Source: Acidimicrobiia bacterium
GTDB taxonomy: Bacteria; Actinomycetota; Acidimicrobiia; Acidimicrobiales; CATQHL01
DNA length: 64,000 nt
Assembly: GCA_009835395.1 (NCBI GenBank)
Contig: VXXM01000038.1
Span: 1-64,000 of the forward strand
Direction: 5' to 3'
The notes beneath the pieces are model-generated. The model was not told the origin of the DNA. It ran no database searches and worked only from the letters and a program-made list of their open reading frames with translations. This document shows positions 31,998 to 41,915 of the stretch, one piece after another (within the stretch, counting starts at the first letter, position 1; every line of letters starts with the position of its first letter). A program made the position numbers and the translations under genes.

Positions 31998-32858
31998 TCA
32001 GAGGGCCGCCGCCGACCCCCCTGGCAGATCCTGGGAGCTGTGCCAGCGCAGGACCCGAGTCTCGACGGCCGCGAGCAGCAGGTTGCCGATCACGCCGATG
32101 AACGCGAGCACGAAGATCGACCCCCACAGCTGGTCGATCAGCAGCCGCACCTGGCCCACGCGTGCGGTGTTGCCGAGACCCTCGGTGGAACCCCCGAACA
32201 TCTCGCCGATTACCGCTCCCACGAGGGCCAGGCCGACGCAGAGGCGCCCGGCGGAGAACAGGTACGGAAGCGATTGGGGGAATCGCAGCTTCCAGAAGAT
32301 CTCCGTCCTGCTGGCCGACACCGAGCGCAGAAGCTCGTAGGCGTTCGGGTCGACCGACCGCAACCCGGTGAACTCGTTGATCGTGAACGGGATGTAGCAG
32401 AACACCGCCGCGACCAGAACCTTGGGCCAGTAGCCGAACCCGAACCAGATCAGGAAGACCGGCGCCAGAACCGCCACCGGCGTGCTCTGCAGCAGGACGA
32501 TGACGGGCATCGAAGAGCGTTCCACGAAGCGAGAGTGCGCCATGAACGTGGCCACGATGAGCGACGCGCCCAGAGCGAGTCCGTATCCCCAGGCCGCTTC
32601 GAGCAGCGTCACCTGGGCGTGGCGCCAGTAGAAGCCCGGCTCTTCACGGAGATGCACGAGGATGCTCCAGGGCGTCGGGAGAGTCAGGGGCGAGACGTTG
32701 AACACCCGCACGTAGAGCTCCCAGATCGCGAACACGACGACGAGGCCCACGATCGGCGCCACGGTCATCGCCGAGCGACGCACGTGCTGCGGGCGCTGCG
32801 GGGGCGGCTGCTTGGTGCCGGTGCCCGGTGCGCTCTGCTGGGTGGCTTCCGTGGTCAT
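31998..32858 (-). CDS. ABC transporter permease, SsuC/ThiX-like
   Basis: A 286-residue permease with six predicted helices. The EAA loop region is YELLRSVSASRTEIFWKLRFPQSLPYLFSAGR, typical of the nitrate/sulfonate/taurine/NMT1 class. The N-terminal 30 residues are cytoplasmic and Pro/Gln-rich. The start ATG overlaps the ATPase stop by 4 bases. It works with the binding protein at 30291 and the ATPase at 32855. Confidence 0.9.
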   Translation of the reverse strand: MTTEATQQSAPGTGTKQPPPQRPQHVRRSAMTVAPIVGLVVVFAIWELYVRVFNVSPLTLPTPWSILVHLREEPGFYWRHAQVTLLEAAWGYGLALGASLIVATFMAHSRFVERSSMPVIVLLQSTPVAVLAPVFLIWFGFGYWPKVLVAAVFCYIPFTINEFTGLRSVDPNAYELLRSVSASRTEIFWKLRFPQSLPYLFSAGRLCVGLALVGAVIGEMFGGSTEGLGNTARVGQVRLLIDQLWGSIFVLAFIGVIGNLLLAAVETRVLRWHSSQDLPGGSAAAL

Positions 32859-33742
32859 CGGGCCGAGACCTCGCCGAGGGAGCGGCGCACGTTGCGCATG
32901 TGCACCAGGTAGCGCTCGTCGTCCTCCATCTGCACCGAGCGGGGACGGGGCAGCGTGATCGTCTCGGCGTGCACGACGCGGCCCGGCTTGGTGGCCATCA
33001 CCAGGACCCGGTCGGAGAGGATCACCGCCTCGGGAATGCTGTGGGTCACGAAGACGACCGTGTGCCCGGTGCGCTCCCAGAGGTCCAGCAGGAGGTAGCG
33101 CATCTCGTTGCGGGTGATCTCGTCGAGGGCCGAGAAGGGCTCGTCCATCAGCAGCACGGGCGCGCCCAGCGCGAAGCAGCGCACCAGCGAGACCCGCTGC
33201 TGCATGCCGCCGGACAGCTCCTTCGGGAGCCGGTCCAGGAAGTCCCCCAGACCGACGGTCTCCAGCAGTTCCAGGATCTCGGACTCGCTGAGAGGCGGGT
33301 GGATGGCTCCCCGCCGGTTCACCTCGGCGAGCAGGGTGACGTTACGGCGCACGGTCCGCCAACCCAGCAGCGACGGCGTCTGCGGGGCGAAGCCGATCTG
33401 CTTGGTGTCCCGCGCCTGCGCCGGGCTGTTGCCGTCGACGGTGACGGTGCCGAGCTCGTAGGGCAGCAGGCCGCCCACGACGCGCAACAGGGTCGACTTG
33501 CCGCAGCCGCTCGGGCCGATCAGGCTGACGAACTCGCCCGGCTCGATCTCGATGTCGATCTCATCGAGTGCGTGCAGGAAACTGCGACCGGTCGGGAACC
33601 ACTTCGAGACTCCGCTGATGGAGACCGGGGCGCCGATGCTGCGTGCGGAGGATCCGGCAGCGCTCGGCGCCGCCGTGCGGCTCCCGCCGGAGGTCGGGCT
33701 TGGCACGGCGCCATCGTAAGCGGCGCGACACGGGCCCGTCAT
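32855..33742 (-). CDS. ABC transporter ATPase, SsuB/TauB-like
   Basis: A 295-residue ATPase. Walker A GPSGCGKST, signature LSGGMQQRVSLVRC, Walker B VLLMDEPFSALDEITR and H-loop VTHSIPEA define the family of nitrate/sulfonate/taurine importers. ATG 33742 is chosen; the track start at 33775 and a GTG at 33703 are alternatives, and the N-terminus is not conserved enough to decide. First gene of a leftward operon, divergent from the catabolic cluster at 33898. Confidence 0.9.
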   Translation of the reverse strand: MTGPCRAAYDGAVPSPTSGGSRTAAPSAAGSSARSIGAPVSISGVSKWFPTGRSFLHALDEIDIEIEPGEFVSLIGPSGCGKSTLLRVVGGLLPYELGTVTVDGNSPAQARDTKQIGFAPQTPSLLGWRTVRRNVTLLAEVNRRGAIHPPLSESEILELLETVGLGDFLDRLPKELSGGMQQRVSLVRCFALGAPVLLMDEPFSALDEITRNEMRYLLLDLWERTGHTVVFVTHSIPEAVILSDRVLVMATKPGRVVHAETITLPRPRSVQMEDDERYLVHMRNVRRSLGEVSAR

Positions 33743-33783
33743 GGCCGGCTGCAGCCCCTGGATTCGCCCGCGCATGGCTGGGC

Positions 33784-33789
33784 TACGGT
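33784..33789 (+). promoter_or_regulatory. Candidate -10 box ahead of catabolic cluster
   Basis: TACGGT (TAnnnT) in the divergent gap between the ABC operon and the catabolic cluster, about 110 bases before GTG 33898. Weak evidence. Confidence 0.2.
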
Positions 33790-33897
33790 TGCCGCCACCG
33801 CTCGGGCACGCGACCGCACACCGGCAACCGAGCGCCGTGCCGGCGTCCGGCGGGCGATCCGGATGGCCCGCCCCCGGCGGCGGAGGAAGGAGGCCTC

Positions 33898-34890
33898 GTG
33901 TCCGCCGGATTGATCGACGTTCATTCGCACCACTATCCCGGCAGCTACCTCGACGCCTGCCGCCGCAGCGACAGCGGCCTGGAGCACTACGTCCGTGAGG
34001 ACGGCCGCCTCGTCGTGCTGCAGGACGGGGCCGTGGCCGCCGCCATCCCGCAACCGCTGCCGTCGATGGACCACCGCGTCGCGATGATGGACGAGGTGGA
34101 CGTGGACGTCCAGGTGATGTCCGTGTCGGCGCCGAACGTATTCCGGCTGCCGCGCGACCTGCGCGTGCCGCTCACGCGCGACCTCAACGACGAGTTCGGC
34201 GACCTGGTGTCCGGTGGCGGCGGGCGCCTGCGGTTCTTCGCCAGCCTCCCGCTTCCCGACGTCGACGCCTCGCTGGCAGAGTTGGATCGTGTCCTGGACG
34301 CCCCGGGCGTGGTGGGCGTCATGCTCTGCACCACCGTGGACCGGCGCACCCTCGACGACGATGACTTCGCGCCGTTGTGGGAGGAACTCTCCCGGCGTCG
34401 GGCCGTGGCGTTCGTCCACCCCACTACCGCCTGTAGCACCGAGGGCCTGCGCGAGTTCGCGCTGTCGCTGGCACTCGACTTCCTGGCTGAGACGACGAAC
34501 GCCATCGGCAGGTTGACCTACTCGGGCACCTTCGAGCGGTACCCGGACATCCGCTGGATCTTCAGCCACCTCGGCGGGACCGTGCCCTTCGTCCACCACC
34601 GCTTCGACAACTACGCGGGGCAGTTCCCCGAGTGCCGCCGTCACACCACCCGCCGCCCGTCGGAGCAACTGAGGGATCTCTACTTCGACACCGTCAGCAC
34701 GCATCCCGCCGCCATGCGCTGCGCCTTCGAGACGTTCGACATCTCGCAGTTCCTCTTCGGAACCGACTACCCGCACGTGCCGGGCGGGCTGCGCGCTTTC
34801 GTGGAGACCCTCGAGGCCGCCGGACTGCCCGCGGAGGATCTCGCCAGGGTGCGCCGCCACAACGCCGCAGCGTTACTCGGAATCGAATGA
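33898..34890 (+). CDS. ACMSD-type amidohydrolase
   Basis: A 330-residue amidohydrolase_2 protein. IDVHSHHYPGSYL gives the metal-binding HxH; AVAFVHPT, IFSHLGGTVPFVHHR and FLFGTDYPHV give further His and Asp ligands. Relatives are decarboxylases (such as 2-amino-3-carboxymuconate semialdehyde decarboxylase, 5-carboxyvanillate or resorcylate decarboxylases) and some hydrolases. GTG 33898 with a strong AAGGAGG is chosen; the track start at 33643 is wrong. First gene of the rightward catabolic cluster. Confidence 0.85.
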   Translation: MSAGLIDVHSHHYPGSYLDACRRSDSGLEHYVREDGRLVVLQDGAVAAAIPQPLPSMDHRVAMMDEVDVDVQVMSVSAPNVFRLPRDLRVPLTRDLNDEFGDLVSGGGGRLRFFASLPLPDVDASLAELDRVLDAPGVVGVMLCTTVDRRTLDDDDFAPLWEELSRRRAVAFVHPTTACSTEGLREFALSLALDFLAETTNAIGRLTYSGTFERYPDIRWIFSHLGGTVPFVHHRFDNYAGQFPECRRHTTRRPSEQLRDLYFDTVSTHPAAMRCAFETFDISQFLFGTDYPHVPGGLRAFVETLEAAGLPAEDLARVRRHNAAALLGIE

Positions 34891-34971
34891 CACTCCGATG
34901 GCCGGTCTCGGAGTCGTGATGGTAATTTTTCCGGTCGTGCGGAGAACCACGTAACGGCGCCGGGGGGACTC

Positions 34972-35673
34972 ATGCCGCAACCCACCGAGGTATCCGACTT
35001 CGTCAAGGAGCGATTGGCGCGGATTCGCGGCGGCTTGCGGCTCTACAAGGATCTTCAGCCCGGCGACACCGCCTTCGTGGTCATCGACATGCAGAACGCC
35101 TTCGTCGCCGAGGGGGGCGTCATCGAGGTTCCCGCCAGCCGCGAGATCATCCCCGTGATCAACCGCATGGCCGCCGCATGCCGGGAGATCGGCGTCCCGG
35201 TGATCTGGATCCGCTCCCATCACCCCAAGGGCGGCTCCGACTGGCGCCACTTCTTCGATCACTTCGTGCGCCCCGAGCGGCGCGAAGCCGCCGCGGCCGC
35301 CCTCTCCGACGATGCGCCGACTTCGCGTTTCCATCCCGACATGGACATACGCGACGAGGACTACATCGTCTTCAAGAACCGCTACTCGTGCATGATCCCC
35401 GGTTCATCGTCCCTGGAGCGGCTCGTGCGCAGCCTCGGCCGCGACACCCTCCTGCTGGCGGGCACCAAGACCAACATCTGCGTCGAGTCGACGGCGCGGG
35501 ACGCCATGATGCTGGACTTCAGGGTGGTGGTCCTCAGCGACGCCACCGCCGCGCTCACCGACGAGGAGCACCAGGCCTCCCTCAACGTCCTGATCCAGGA
35601 GTTCGCCGACATCCTCGTCACCGACGAGGTGGTCGAGGAGTTGCGTGCCAACGCCGGAGGTGCCGACCGATGA
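34972..35673 (+). CDS. Isochorismatase-fold cysteine hydrolase
   Basis: A 233-residue hydrolase with the triad seen as Asp in DTAFVVIDMQNAFV, Lys in VFKNRYSCM and Cys in LLLAGTKTNICVESTARDAM. Relatives cleave amides such as N-carbamoylsarcosine, ureidoacrylate, maleamate and nicotinamide. It lies directly before HyuB and HyuA homologues; in creatinine degradation a member of this fold acts after an ATP-dependent N-methylhydantoinase, so an N-carbamoyl amide is one plausible substrate (inference). The stop overlaps the hyuB start. Confidence 0.88.
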   Translation: MPQPTEVSDFVKERLARIRGGLRLYKDLQPGDTAFVVIDMQNAFVAEGGVIEVPASREIIPVINRMAAACREIGVPVIWIRSHHPKGGSDWRHFFDHFVRPERREAAAAALSDDAPTSRFHPDMDIRDEDYIVFKNRYSCMIPGSSSLERLVRSLGRDTLLLAGTKTNICVESTARDAMMLDFRVVVLSDATAALTDEEHQASLNVLIQEFADILVTDEVVEELRANAGGADR

Positions 35674-37586
35674 CCGACACTCTCGCCCCCGAAGACCTCA
35701 TCGGCGGCGGCAACGGCAGCCTCGACCCGGTCACCTTCGAGATCCTCCGGTCGCGCCTGTCGGCCATCAACGACGAGGCGGCCATGACGATGCGCCTCGT
35801 GTCGGGCTCGCCGGTGGCCAACGAGGCCTACGACATGAACGTGGGCCTCATGGACGCCGACGGCGACTGCTTCGCCATCGGCATGTACATCACCATCCAC
35901 GCGCTCGCTCTGAGCTCCACGGTCAAGGACATCAGGCAGCGCTTCGCCGCCGACGACGTCGGTCCCGGCGACGTGTTCATGTCCAACGACCCCTACGTCG
36001 GGGCCTGTCACCAGATGGACGTGGCGGTCGTGGCCCCGATCTTCGCCGGCGGCCGGCTGGTGGCGTGGACCGGCTCCACGGTGCACCAGATCGACCTCGG
36101 CGGCCCGGTCGAGGGTCAGGTGCAGCTCGGCGCCACGTCCATCTGGAGTGAGCAGCCGCTGTTCCCGCCCATCAAGATCGTCGACGCCGGGGAGCTTCGC
36201 CCCGACGTGGAGCGGGGCTACCTCCGCCGCACCCGCCTGCCCCATCTCGTGGACCTGGACCTGAAGGCCATGATCGCCGGCTGCAACGTCGGGGTGGCAC
36301 GGGTCCAGGATCTGACCGAGCGCTACGGAATCGACGTCGTCCTGGCCGCCATCGAGGGGATCAACGTGGCCACCGCCGCCCGGTTCCGGGCCCGGCTGGC
36401 GGAGCTGCCCGACGGCACCTGGTCGCACCGGGGCTACATCGAGTACGACGAGGTGTACCCGGTCGTTGTGGAGATGACCAAGAGCGGCGACTCGCTCACG
36501 TTCGACTACACGAAGAGCGCCGATCAGGCCGGCGCCGTCATCAACTGCACCCGCCCGGCCTGCGTGGGCGCCGTCGTTGCCGCCGTCCTCCCGTACCTCT
36601 GCTACGACATGGCGTGGTCGCCCGCCGGGCTGCAGCGGGCCATCGACGTGCGCACCCGCGAGGGCACCGTCGTCCACGCGGCCTGGCCGGCCGGCACCTC
36701 CAAAGCAACCACCACCGGCAGCTTCATGGCGACGATCTCCGCGGGTGTCTGCCTGTCGAAGTTGCTGGCGGCGAGCGAGGGGCATCTCCGCCAGTTCATG
36801 TCCACCTGGATGGGCGGGCTCTACGTGGAGGACATGTTCGGGGTGGATCAGCGGGGCGAGTTCTTCGGCGCGGCGATCCTCGACGCCATGGCGGGGGGAT
36901 CGGGGGCCCGAGCCTTCGCCGACGGGCTGGACGCCGGCGGCTTCCTGGACTCGCCATCGGCGATCATCGCCAACATCGAGGACATCGAGTACAGCTACCC
37001 GGTTCTCTACCTGTCGCGGCGGATCCAGGCCGACACCGGGGGCGCCGGCAAGTATCGCGGCGGCAACACGCTCGCCATGACATACATCACCCACGACGTC
37101 GAGCGGTTGCCGACGAAGATCCTTCACGCCATCGGCACCTTCCAGCCGGGCTCCATCGGCGTGGCCGGCGGGTACCCGTCGAACACCAACCAGTTCGTCA
37201 TCAAGCGCGACACCAACGTCCGTGACCTGCTCGCCGGCGGTGCGGTGCCCGACGACATCGGCGCCCTCGACGGCGAACTCGAGATCTTCGCCGACCCCAT
37301 CGTCAAGACCTCCCAGGGGCCCGACGACGTCCACCGTTACGTCGCCATGGGCGGGGGCGGATACCTCGACCCCCTGGACCGCGAGCCCGAACTGGTTCTG
37401 GCCGACTACGTCGTCGGTGCCGTGACGGTGGCGCACGCTCGCGACGCCTACGGCGTGGTGATCGACGTCGACGGGATGTGCGTGGACGAGGCCGCCACCG
37501 ACCGGCGACGCCGCCAGATCCGCGACGAGCGCCGCGGCTCGGCAGCGGTTCCAGGCGCAGCGACGCGGCAGCGGGGATCGACCTGA
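35670..37586 (+). CDS. Hydantoinase B / acetone carboxylase subunit-like
   Basis: A 638-residue HyuB-family protein. DPVTFEILRSRLSAINDEAAMTM is the classic start, FMSNDPYVGACHQMDVAVVAPIF and YPVLYLSRRIQADTGGAGKYRGG are family hallmarks. It forms a complex with the HyuA protein downstream. ATG 35670 overlaps the stop of the isochorismatase gene; the track start at 35178 is wrong. It ends with a basic tail. Function as ATP-dependent hydantoinase or carboxylase is discussed under findings. Confidence 0.9.
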   Translation: MTDTLAPEDLIGGGNGSLDPVTFEILRSRLSAINDEAAMTMRLVSGSPVANEAYDMNVGLMDADGDCFAIGMYITIHALALSSTVKDIRQRFAADDVGPGDVFMSNDPYVGACHQMDVAVVAPIFAGGRLVAWTGSTVHQIDLGGPVEGQVQLGATSIWSEQPLFPPIKIVDAGELRPDVERGYLRRTRLPHLVDLDLKAMIAGCNVGVARVQDLTERYGIDVVLAAIEGINVATAARFRARLAELPDGTWSHRGYIEYDEVYPVVVEMTKSGDSLTFDYTKSADQAGAVINCTRPACVGAVVAAVLPYLCYDMAWSPAGLQRAIDVRTREGTVVHAAWPAGTSKATTTGSFMATISAGVCLSKLLAASEGHLRQFMSTWMGGLYVEDMFGVDQRGEFFGAAILDAMAGGSGARAFADGLDAGGFLDSPSAIIANIEDIEYSYPVLYLSRRIQADTGGAGKYRGGNTLAMTYITHDVERLPTKILHAIGTFQPGSIGVAGGYPSNTNQFVIKRDTNVRDLLAGGAVPDDIGALDGELEIFADPIVKTSQGPDDVHRYVAMGGGGYLDPLDREPELVLADYVVGAVTVAHARDAYGVVIDVDGMCVDEAATDRRRRQIRDERRGSAAVPGAATRQRGST

Positions 37587-37591
37587 TCAGC

Positions 37592-39694
37592 GTGGACCGC
37601 CTCGTCGCCGTCGACAGCGGCGGCACGTTCACCGACTGCGTCACGCTCGACGCCGCGGGCCGCATCGGATCTGCCAAGGCGCCGTCGACGCCGTCGGACT
37701 TCTCCGAGGGGGTCGTGCAGTCGGTGGCGCGCGCCGCCGCCAGTGAGGACCTCGGTCTCGACGATCTCCTGGCGCGCACCGGCTTGTTCTGCCACGGGAC
37801 CACGGTCGCCACCAACGCCCTGCTGACGCGGTCGGGCTCGGCGGTCGGCCTCGTCACGACCAGGGGACACGAGGACGCCATCATCGTCGGACGGACGATC
37901 CAGAAGGCCGCCGGCGTCGCCGAGTCGGAACTCTCGAACCTGGCACACCTCGAGAAGGCGATCCCCATCGTGCCGCGGCCCCTCATCAAGGGAGTGACCG
38001 AGCGAATCGACTACCGGGGCTCCGTCGTCGTGCCGATCGATCTCGACGAAGCCGCGGGGGCCGTCGACGAACTCGTCACCGCCGGCGTCGAAGCGATCGC
38101 CGTGTGCTTCCTGTGGAGTTTCCTGAACCCCGAACACGAGCGAGTGGTCGCCGATCTCATCAGGTCTGACCATCCCGAGCTCTTCGTGACGGTCAGCCAC
38201 GAGGTGGCGCCGGTCATCAAGGAGTACGAGCGCTGCGCCACGACCGTGCTCAACGGCTACCTCAGCAGGACCACGCACACGTACATATCGAGGCTGCAGC
38301 AACGACTGGCCGACGGCGGCCTGGCCAACGATCCGGTCATCATGCAGTCCATCGGCGGTCTGACCCGGGCCGAGGTCGGCAAGGGACGTGCCGTGACCCT
38401 CCTGGGATCCGGGCCGACCGGCGGCGTGTTCGGGGCGGCCTCGCTCGGCCGGCTGATCGGCGCGGAGAACATCGTGACGACGGACGTGGGCGGCACCAGC
38501 TTCGATGTCGGCCTCGTCGTCGACGGCGAGCCCCTCGTCGTCGGCACGCCGGTGTTCGACAAGTACCACACCGTCCTCCCGGTGATCGACGTGGTCTCGA
38601 TCGGCGCCGGCGAGGGGAGTCTCGCCTGGATCGAGCCCGGCACCGGACTGGTGAAGGTGGGGCCGCAGAGTGCGGGCGCGGTGCCGGGCCCGGCGTGCTA
38701 CGGCGCCGGCGGGACGCGCCCGACGGTCACCGACGCCAACCTGGTGCTGGGACGGCTCGACCCCGACTACTTCCTCGGCGGCGAGCGCCGGCTGCACGTC
38801 GAGGGGGCGAGCGAGGCGATCGAGACACACGTCGCGGCGCCGACCGGGCTCTCCGTCACCGAGGCGGCGATGGCGATCGTGGACATCCTGGACGCCCGCA
38901 TGGCCGACCTGGTCCGCATGAGCACCATCGGTCGGGGCTACGACCCCCGCGAGTTCGCGCTGTTCGCGTTCGGCGGCGCCGGGCCTCTCCACGTCGGGGC
39001 GTACGCGGCGGACGTCGGCACCAGGCTCACCGTCGTGCCGACGAACTCGGCGGTGTTCTCGGCCTTCGGGATAGCCGCCTCCGATCCCGTCTCGGTCATC
39101 CAGGCCAGTGACCCGATGGTCGCACCCTTCGACCCCGAACGGCTGAGCGCGCTCTACGCCGCGCTCGCCGAGCGGGCGGTGGCGGAACTCACGGCGAACG
39201 GCGTGGCCCGGGAGAACATCACGACCGGCCGCGAGGTCGAGATGCGCTACCGCGGCCAGGTGCACGAGGTGCGCGTGCCCGTTCCCGAGGGCCCGCTCGG
39301 CCCGGAGAGCCTGGCCGTGGTGATGGAGGAGTTCCGGCGCCGCTACAACCGCCGCTACGGCTCGGGCGCAGCCGCCGACGCCGCCATCGAGGCGCGAACC
39401 TTCGTGGTGCGTGGCGTGGGACGGCAGGCGAAGCCCGAGTTGCATCCTGAGGCCCTCGGGTCCGAGGACCCCGCCGGCGCGCTCGTCTCGGAGCGCCAGG
39501 TCTATTTCCGGCCCCTCGAGGGATTCGTCCCCACGCCCATCTACCGGCGCGAGCTGCTCCGGCCCGGAAACTCCGTGCCGGGCCACGCCGTGATCGAGGC
39601 GGTCGACACGACGATGGTGGTCCACCCCGGCCAGCGCGCCGACGTGGACGCCTGGGGCAACATATTGCTCGACACGACGGGGGGTAGACGATGA
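37592..39694 (+). CDS. Hydantoinase A / acetone carboxylase subunit-like
   Basis: A 700-residue ATP-binding subunit. LVAVDSGGTFTDCVTLD is the ASKHA phosphate loop, CHGTTVATNALLTRSG and TTDVGGTSFDVGLVVDG further ATP-binding loops, and FGGAGPLHVGAYA a late motif. It cleaves ATP to activate the carbonyl of a cyclic amide or ketone. GTG 37592 lies 5 bases after the hyuB stop; the track start at 37478 is inside hyuB. Stop overlaps the next ATG (ATGA). Confidence 0.9.
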   Translation: MDRLVAVDSGGTFTDCVTLDAAGRIGSAKAPSTPSDFSEGVVQSVARAAASEDLGLDDLLARTGLFCHGTTVATNALLTRSGSAVGLVTTRGHEDAIIVGRTIQKAAGVAESELSNLAHLEKAIPIVPRPLIKGVTERIDYRGSVVVPIDLDEAAGAVDELVTAGVEAIAVCFLWSFLNPEHERVVADLIRSDHPELFVTVSHEVAPVIKEYERCATTVLNGYLSRTTHTYISRLQQRLADGGLANDPVIMQSIGGLTRAEVGKGRAVTLLGSGPTGGVFGAASLGRLIGAENIVTTDVGGTSFDVGLVVDGEPLVVGTPVFDKYHTVLPVIDVVSIGAGEGSLAWIEPGTGLVKVGPQSAGAVPGPACYGAGGTRPTVTDANLVLGRLDPDYFLGGERRLHVEGASEAIETHVAAPTGLSVTEAAMAIVDILDARMADLVRMSTIGRGYDPREFALFAFGGAGPLHVGAYAADVGTRLTVVPTNSAVFSAFGIAASDPVSVIQASDPMVAPFDPERLSALYAALAERAVAELTANGVARENITTGREVEMRYRGQVHEVRVPVPEGPLGPESLAVVMEEFRRRYNRRYGSGAAADAAIEARTFVVRGVGRQAKPELHPEALGSEDPAGALVSERQVYFRPLEGFVPTPIYRRELLRPGNSVPGHAVIEAVDTTMVVHPGQRADVDAWGNILLDTTGGRR

Positions 39695-41001
39695 CCGCGG
39701 CGCCCAGCAGGCCCACGCCCGAGCACTACGAGGCGGCGCTGGCCGCCATCGACACCGAGGAGCTCGTCGACCTGTCGCTGGAGCTGGCGCAGATCGACAG
39801 CCCGCCCGGCCAGGAGCAGCCCGTGTCGGACCGCGTCCTGGAGTGGCTGGACGACAACGGGTTCGAGGCTTCGCAGGTGGGAATGTTCGCCGATCGCACG
39901 AACGTCGTGGGCCGCCTGCGGGGCTCCGGCGGGGGCAACACGGTGATCTTCAACGCCCACATGGACGTGGCCTGGGGTCCCGAGGAGCGGCGCTGGATGC
40001 ACGATCCCGACAACCCCATCTACTACTCCGCCTGGCGGGAGGGCGACACGCTCGTGGGCAACGGCCTCATCAACGACAAGGGCCCGCTGGCGTGCACGCT
40101 GATCGCGGCCAAGGCGGTGAAGGCCTCGGGCGCTCCGCTCGCCGGCGACCTTATCGTCACCGGGGTCGCCGGCGAGATCGGCCAGGAGCCCGTCGACGAG
40201 TTCACCGCACCGGGCTACCTCTCCAAGGAGGTCGGCGCCCGCTACCTCATCACCCACGGCATCATCGGCGACTACGCCGTGGTGGCTGAGGCCACGAGCT
40301 TCGGCGTCACCTGGGTGGAGGCCGGCAAGGCGTTCTTCAAGGTGACCGTCCTCGGCGGCAGCTCCCGCTACACGCCCTACGTCACCCATCCCGAGCGCCT
40401 CGCCGACCACGGCAACGCCCTGGTGCGCGTCGCGCCGGTGATCGAGGCCCTGACCGACTGGGGGCGGCGCTACGAGGTGGAGCACGAGTACCGCTTCGAC
40501 GGCGGTCGCTGCGTGCCGAAGGTGAACATCGGCGCCATTCGAGGGGGGCAGCCGTTCCTCACGATCGTCAGCGCCGAGCATTGCTATCTCTATCTCGACG
40601 TGCGCCTCACCCCGGCGCAGACGGCCATGGACGTCCAGGCCGAACTGACCGAGGTGCTGGGCGCCCTCGACGTGCCCACCAAACTCGAGTGCACGCTCTA
40701 CCGCCGCGGCTACGAGGCCGTCGGCGTCGACGAGCTGCTGGACGCCACCGCCATCGCCCACCGGGCCGAGTTCGGCACCGAGCCGGGCGAGGCGGAGCCG
40801 CAGATGTCGAGCATGTGGCGCGACACGAACCCGTTCATCGAGATGGGCATCCCGGCGATCACGTACGGGCCCACGGGCAGTGTCGGCGGAGGTCGCTACT
40901 CGGCCGAGATCGCCGACTTCGTCGCCGTCACGAGGATCTACGCCCGGCTGGCGCTGGACCTCTGCAACCGCCCGCGCACCAGGCGCGGCATACCGGCATG
41001 A
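39691..41001 (+). CDS. M20-family metallopeptidase/deacylase
   Basis: A 436-residue zinc hydrolase of the ArgE/DapE/carboxypeptidase G2 group. VIFNAHMDVAWG has the first His/Asp, VGNGLINDKGPLACTL the bridging Asp, VTGVAGEIGQEP the general-base Glu region, and SSMWRDTNPFIEMGIPAITYGP the last ligand region. Likely hydrolyses an N-acyl or N-carbamoyl amino acid in this pathway (inference from neighbours). Overlaps both adjacent genes. Confidence 0.88.
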   Translation: MTAAPSRPTPEHYEAALAAIDTEELVDLSLELAQIDSPPGQEQPVSDRVLEWLDDNGFEASQVGMFADRTNVVGRLRGSGGGNTVIFNAHMDVAWGPEERRWMHDPDNPIYYSAWREGDTLVGNGLINDKGPLACTLIAAKAVKASGAPLAGDLIVTGVAGEIGQEPVDEFTAPGYLSKEVGARYLITHGIIGDYAVVAEATSFGVTWVEAGKAFFKVTVLGGSSRYTPYVTHPERLADHGNALVRVAPVIEALTDWGRRYEVEHEYRFDGGRCVPKVNIGAIRGGQPFLTIVSAEHCYLYLDVRLTPAQTAMDVQAELTEVLGALDVPTKLECTLYRRGYEAVGVDELLDATAIAHRAEFGTEPGEAEPQMSSMWRDTNPFIEMGIPAITYGPTGSVGGGRYSAEIADFVAVTRIYARLALDLCNRPRTRRGIPA

Positions 41002-41915
41002 GGATCACCCATCTGCGCGGCGTCGAGTTGACCGACCCGGCGCCGGAGGACGTCGCCGGGTTCTACGAGCAGATCTGGGGGCTGCAGCGCGTTGCGACGG
41101 GAGGGGAGTCGGTCTACCTGCGTGGTACCGGGCCGGAGCATCACATCCTGTCGATCCACCCGGGCACCCAGACCACGGTGCGCGGCTACCGCCTGGGCCT
41201 GGCCGACCGCGCCGGGGTGGGCGAGGCGGCGGAGGAACTGGGAGCCCGGGCGGACACCCGCATCGTCGCCGGCCCGGGGCCCCTCGAGAGTCCCGGGGGT
41301 GGCTACGGGTTGCGGATCACCGATCCCGACGGGCGGGAGATCGAACTGTCGGCTGGAGCGGCGCCGGCCGGTGATCCCGACGCTGCACCGGGTGGGCCGC
41401 CGATCCGGCCCACGAAGGTGAGCCACGTGGTGCTGAACTCGCCCAACGCCGACGCCTACCTGCAACTCCTCATCGAGGTGCTCGGCTTCCGGGTGGCGGA
41501 CGAGACCGAGCACATGGTCTTCCTGAAGTGCAACCTGGACCATCACAGCGTGGCGATCGCCCGGGCCCCGCACGCCTCCCTCAACCACGTGGCCTTCGAG
41601 GTCCTGACCGTCGAGGACGTATTGGCCGGTGTCGAGCACATGCGCGCCCACGGCTTCGAAACCATCTGGGGTCCCGGCCGCCACCCCCAGGGGATGAACG
41701 CCTTCGGCTACTTCCTGGCTCCCAACGGCCAGGTCGTGGAGTACACCGCCGAGGTGGAGCAGATTCCCGACGACGAACTGGCCCCGCGGTTCTGGGTGCC
41801 CGAGGACTACGAGGTGTACGACGACTGGGCCGACGTCTCCTCGCTGCGTCCCACGCCCGCGACCCGGACTCTGATGCGTGGCGTGCCGGAAGCAGCCCGG
41901 CATGGAGCGTCGTGA
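40998..41915 (+). CDS. Two-domain VOC protein, extradiol-dioxygenase-like
   Basis: A 305-residue protein with two VOC repeats. The C-terminal one (about 137-260) has KVSHVVLNSPNADAYLQLLIEVLGFRV, HASLNHVAFEVLTVEDV and GQVVEYTAE, giving the His, His and Glu ligands of ring-cleavage dioxygenases. The N-terminal repeat has ITHLRGVELTDPAPEDVAGFYEQIWGL without all ligands, as in type I extradiol enzymes. This suggests opening of a diol ring. ATG 40998 overlaps the M20 stop. Confidence 0.82.
   Translation: MRITHLRGVELTDPAPEDVAGFYEQIWGLQRVATGGESVYLRGTGPEHHILSIHPGTQTTVRGYRLGLADRAGVGEAAEELGARADTRIVAGPGPLESPGGGYGLRITDPDGREIELSAGAAPAGDPDAAPGGPPIRPTKVSHVVLNSPNADAYLQLLIEVLGFRVADETEHMVFLKCNLDHHSVAIARAPHASLNHVAFEVLTVEDVLAGVEHMRAHGFETIWGPGRHPQGMNAFGYFLAPNGQVVEYTAEVEQIPDDELAPRFWVPEDYEVYDDWADVSSLRPTPATRTLMRGVPEAARHGAS

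Noticed and set aside
34891-34971. Riboswitch or tRNA in short gaps
   Set aside because: No cloverleaf or known riboswitch core recognised by eye; the AT-richer patch alone is not evidence.
35382-39625. Minus-strand ORFs of 684 and 725 aa
   Set aside because: Antisense to hyuB and hyuA; composition typical of shadows in high-GC DNA.
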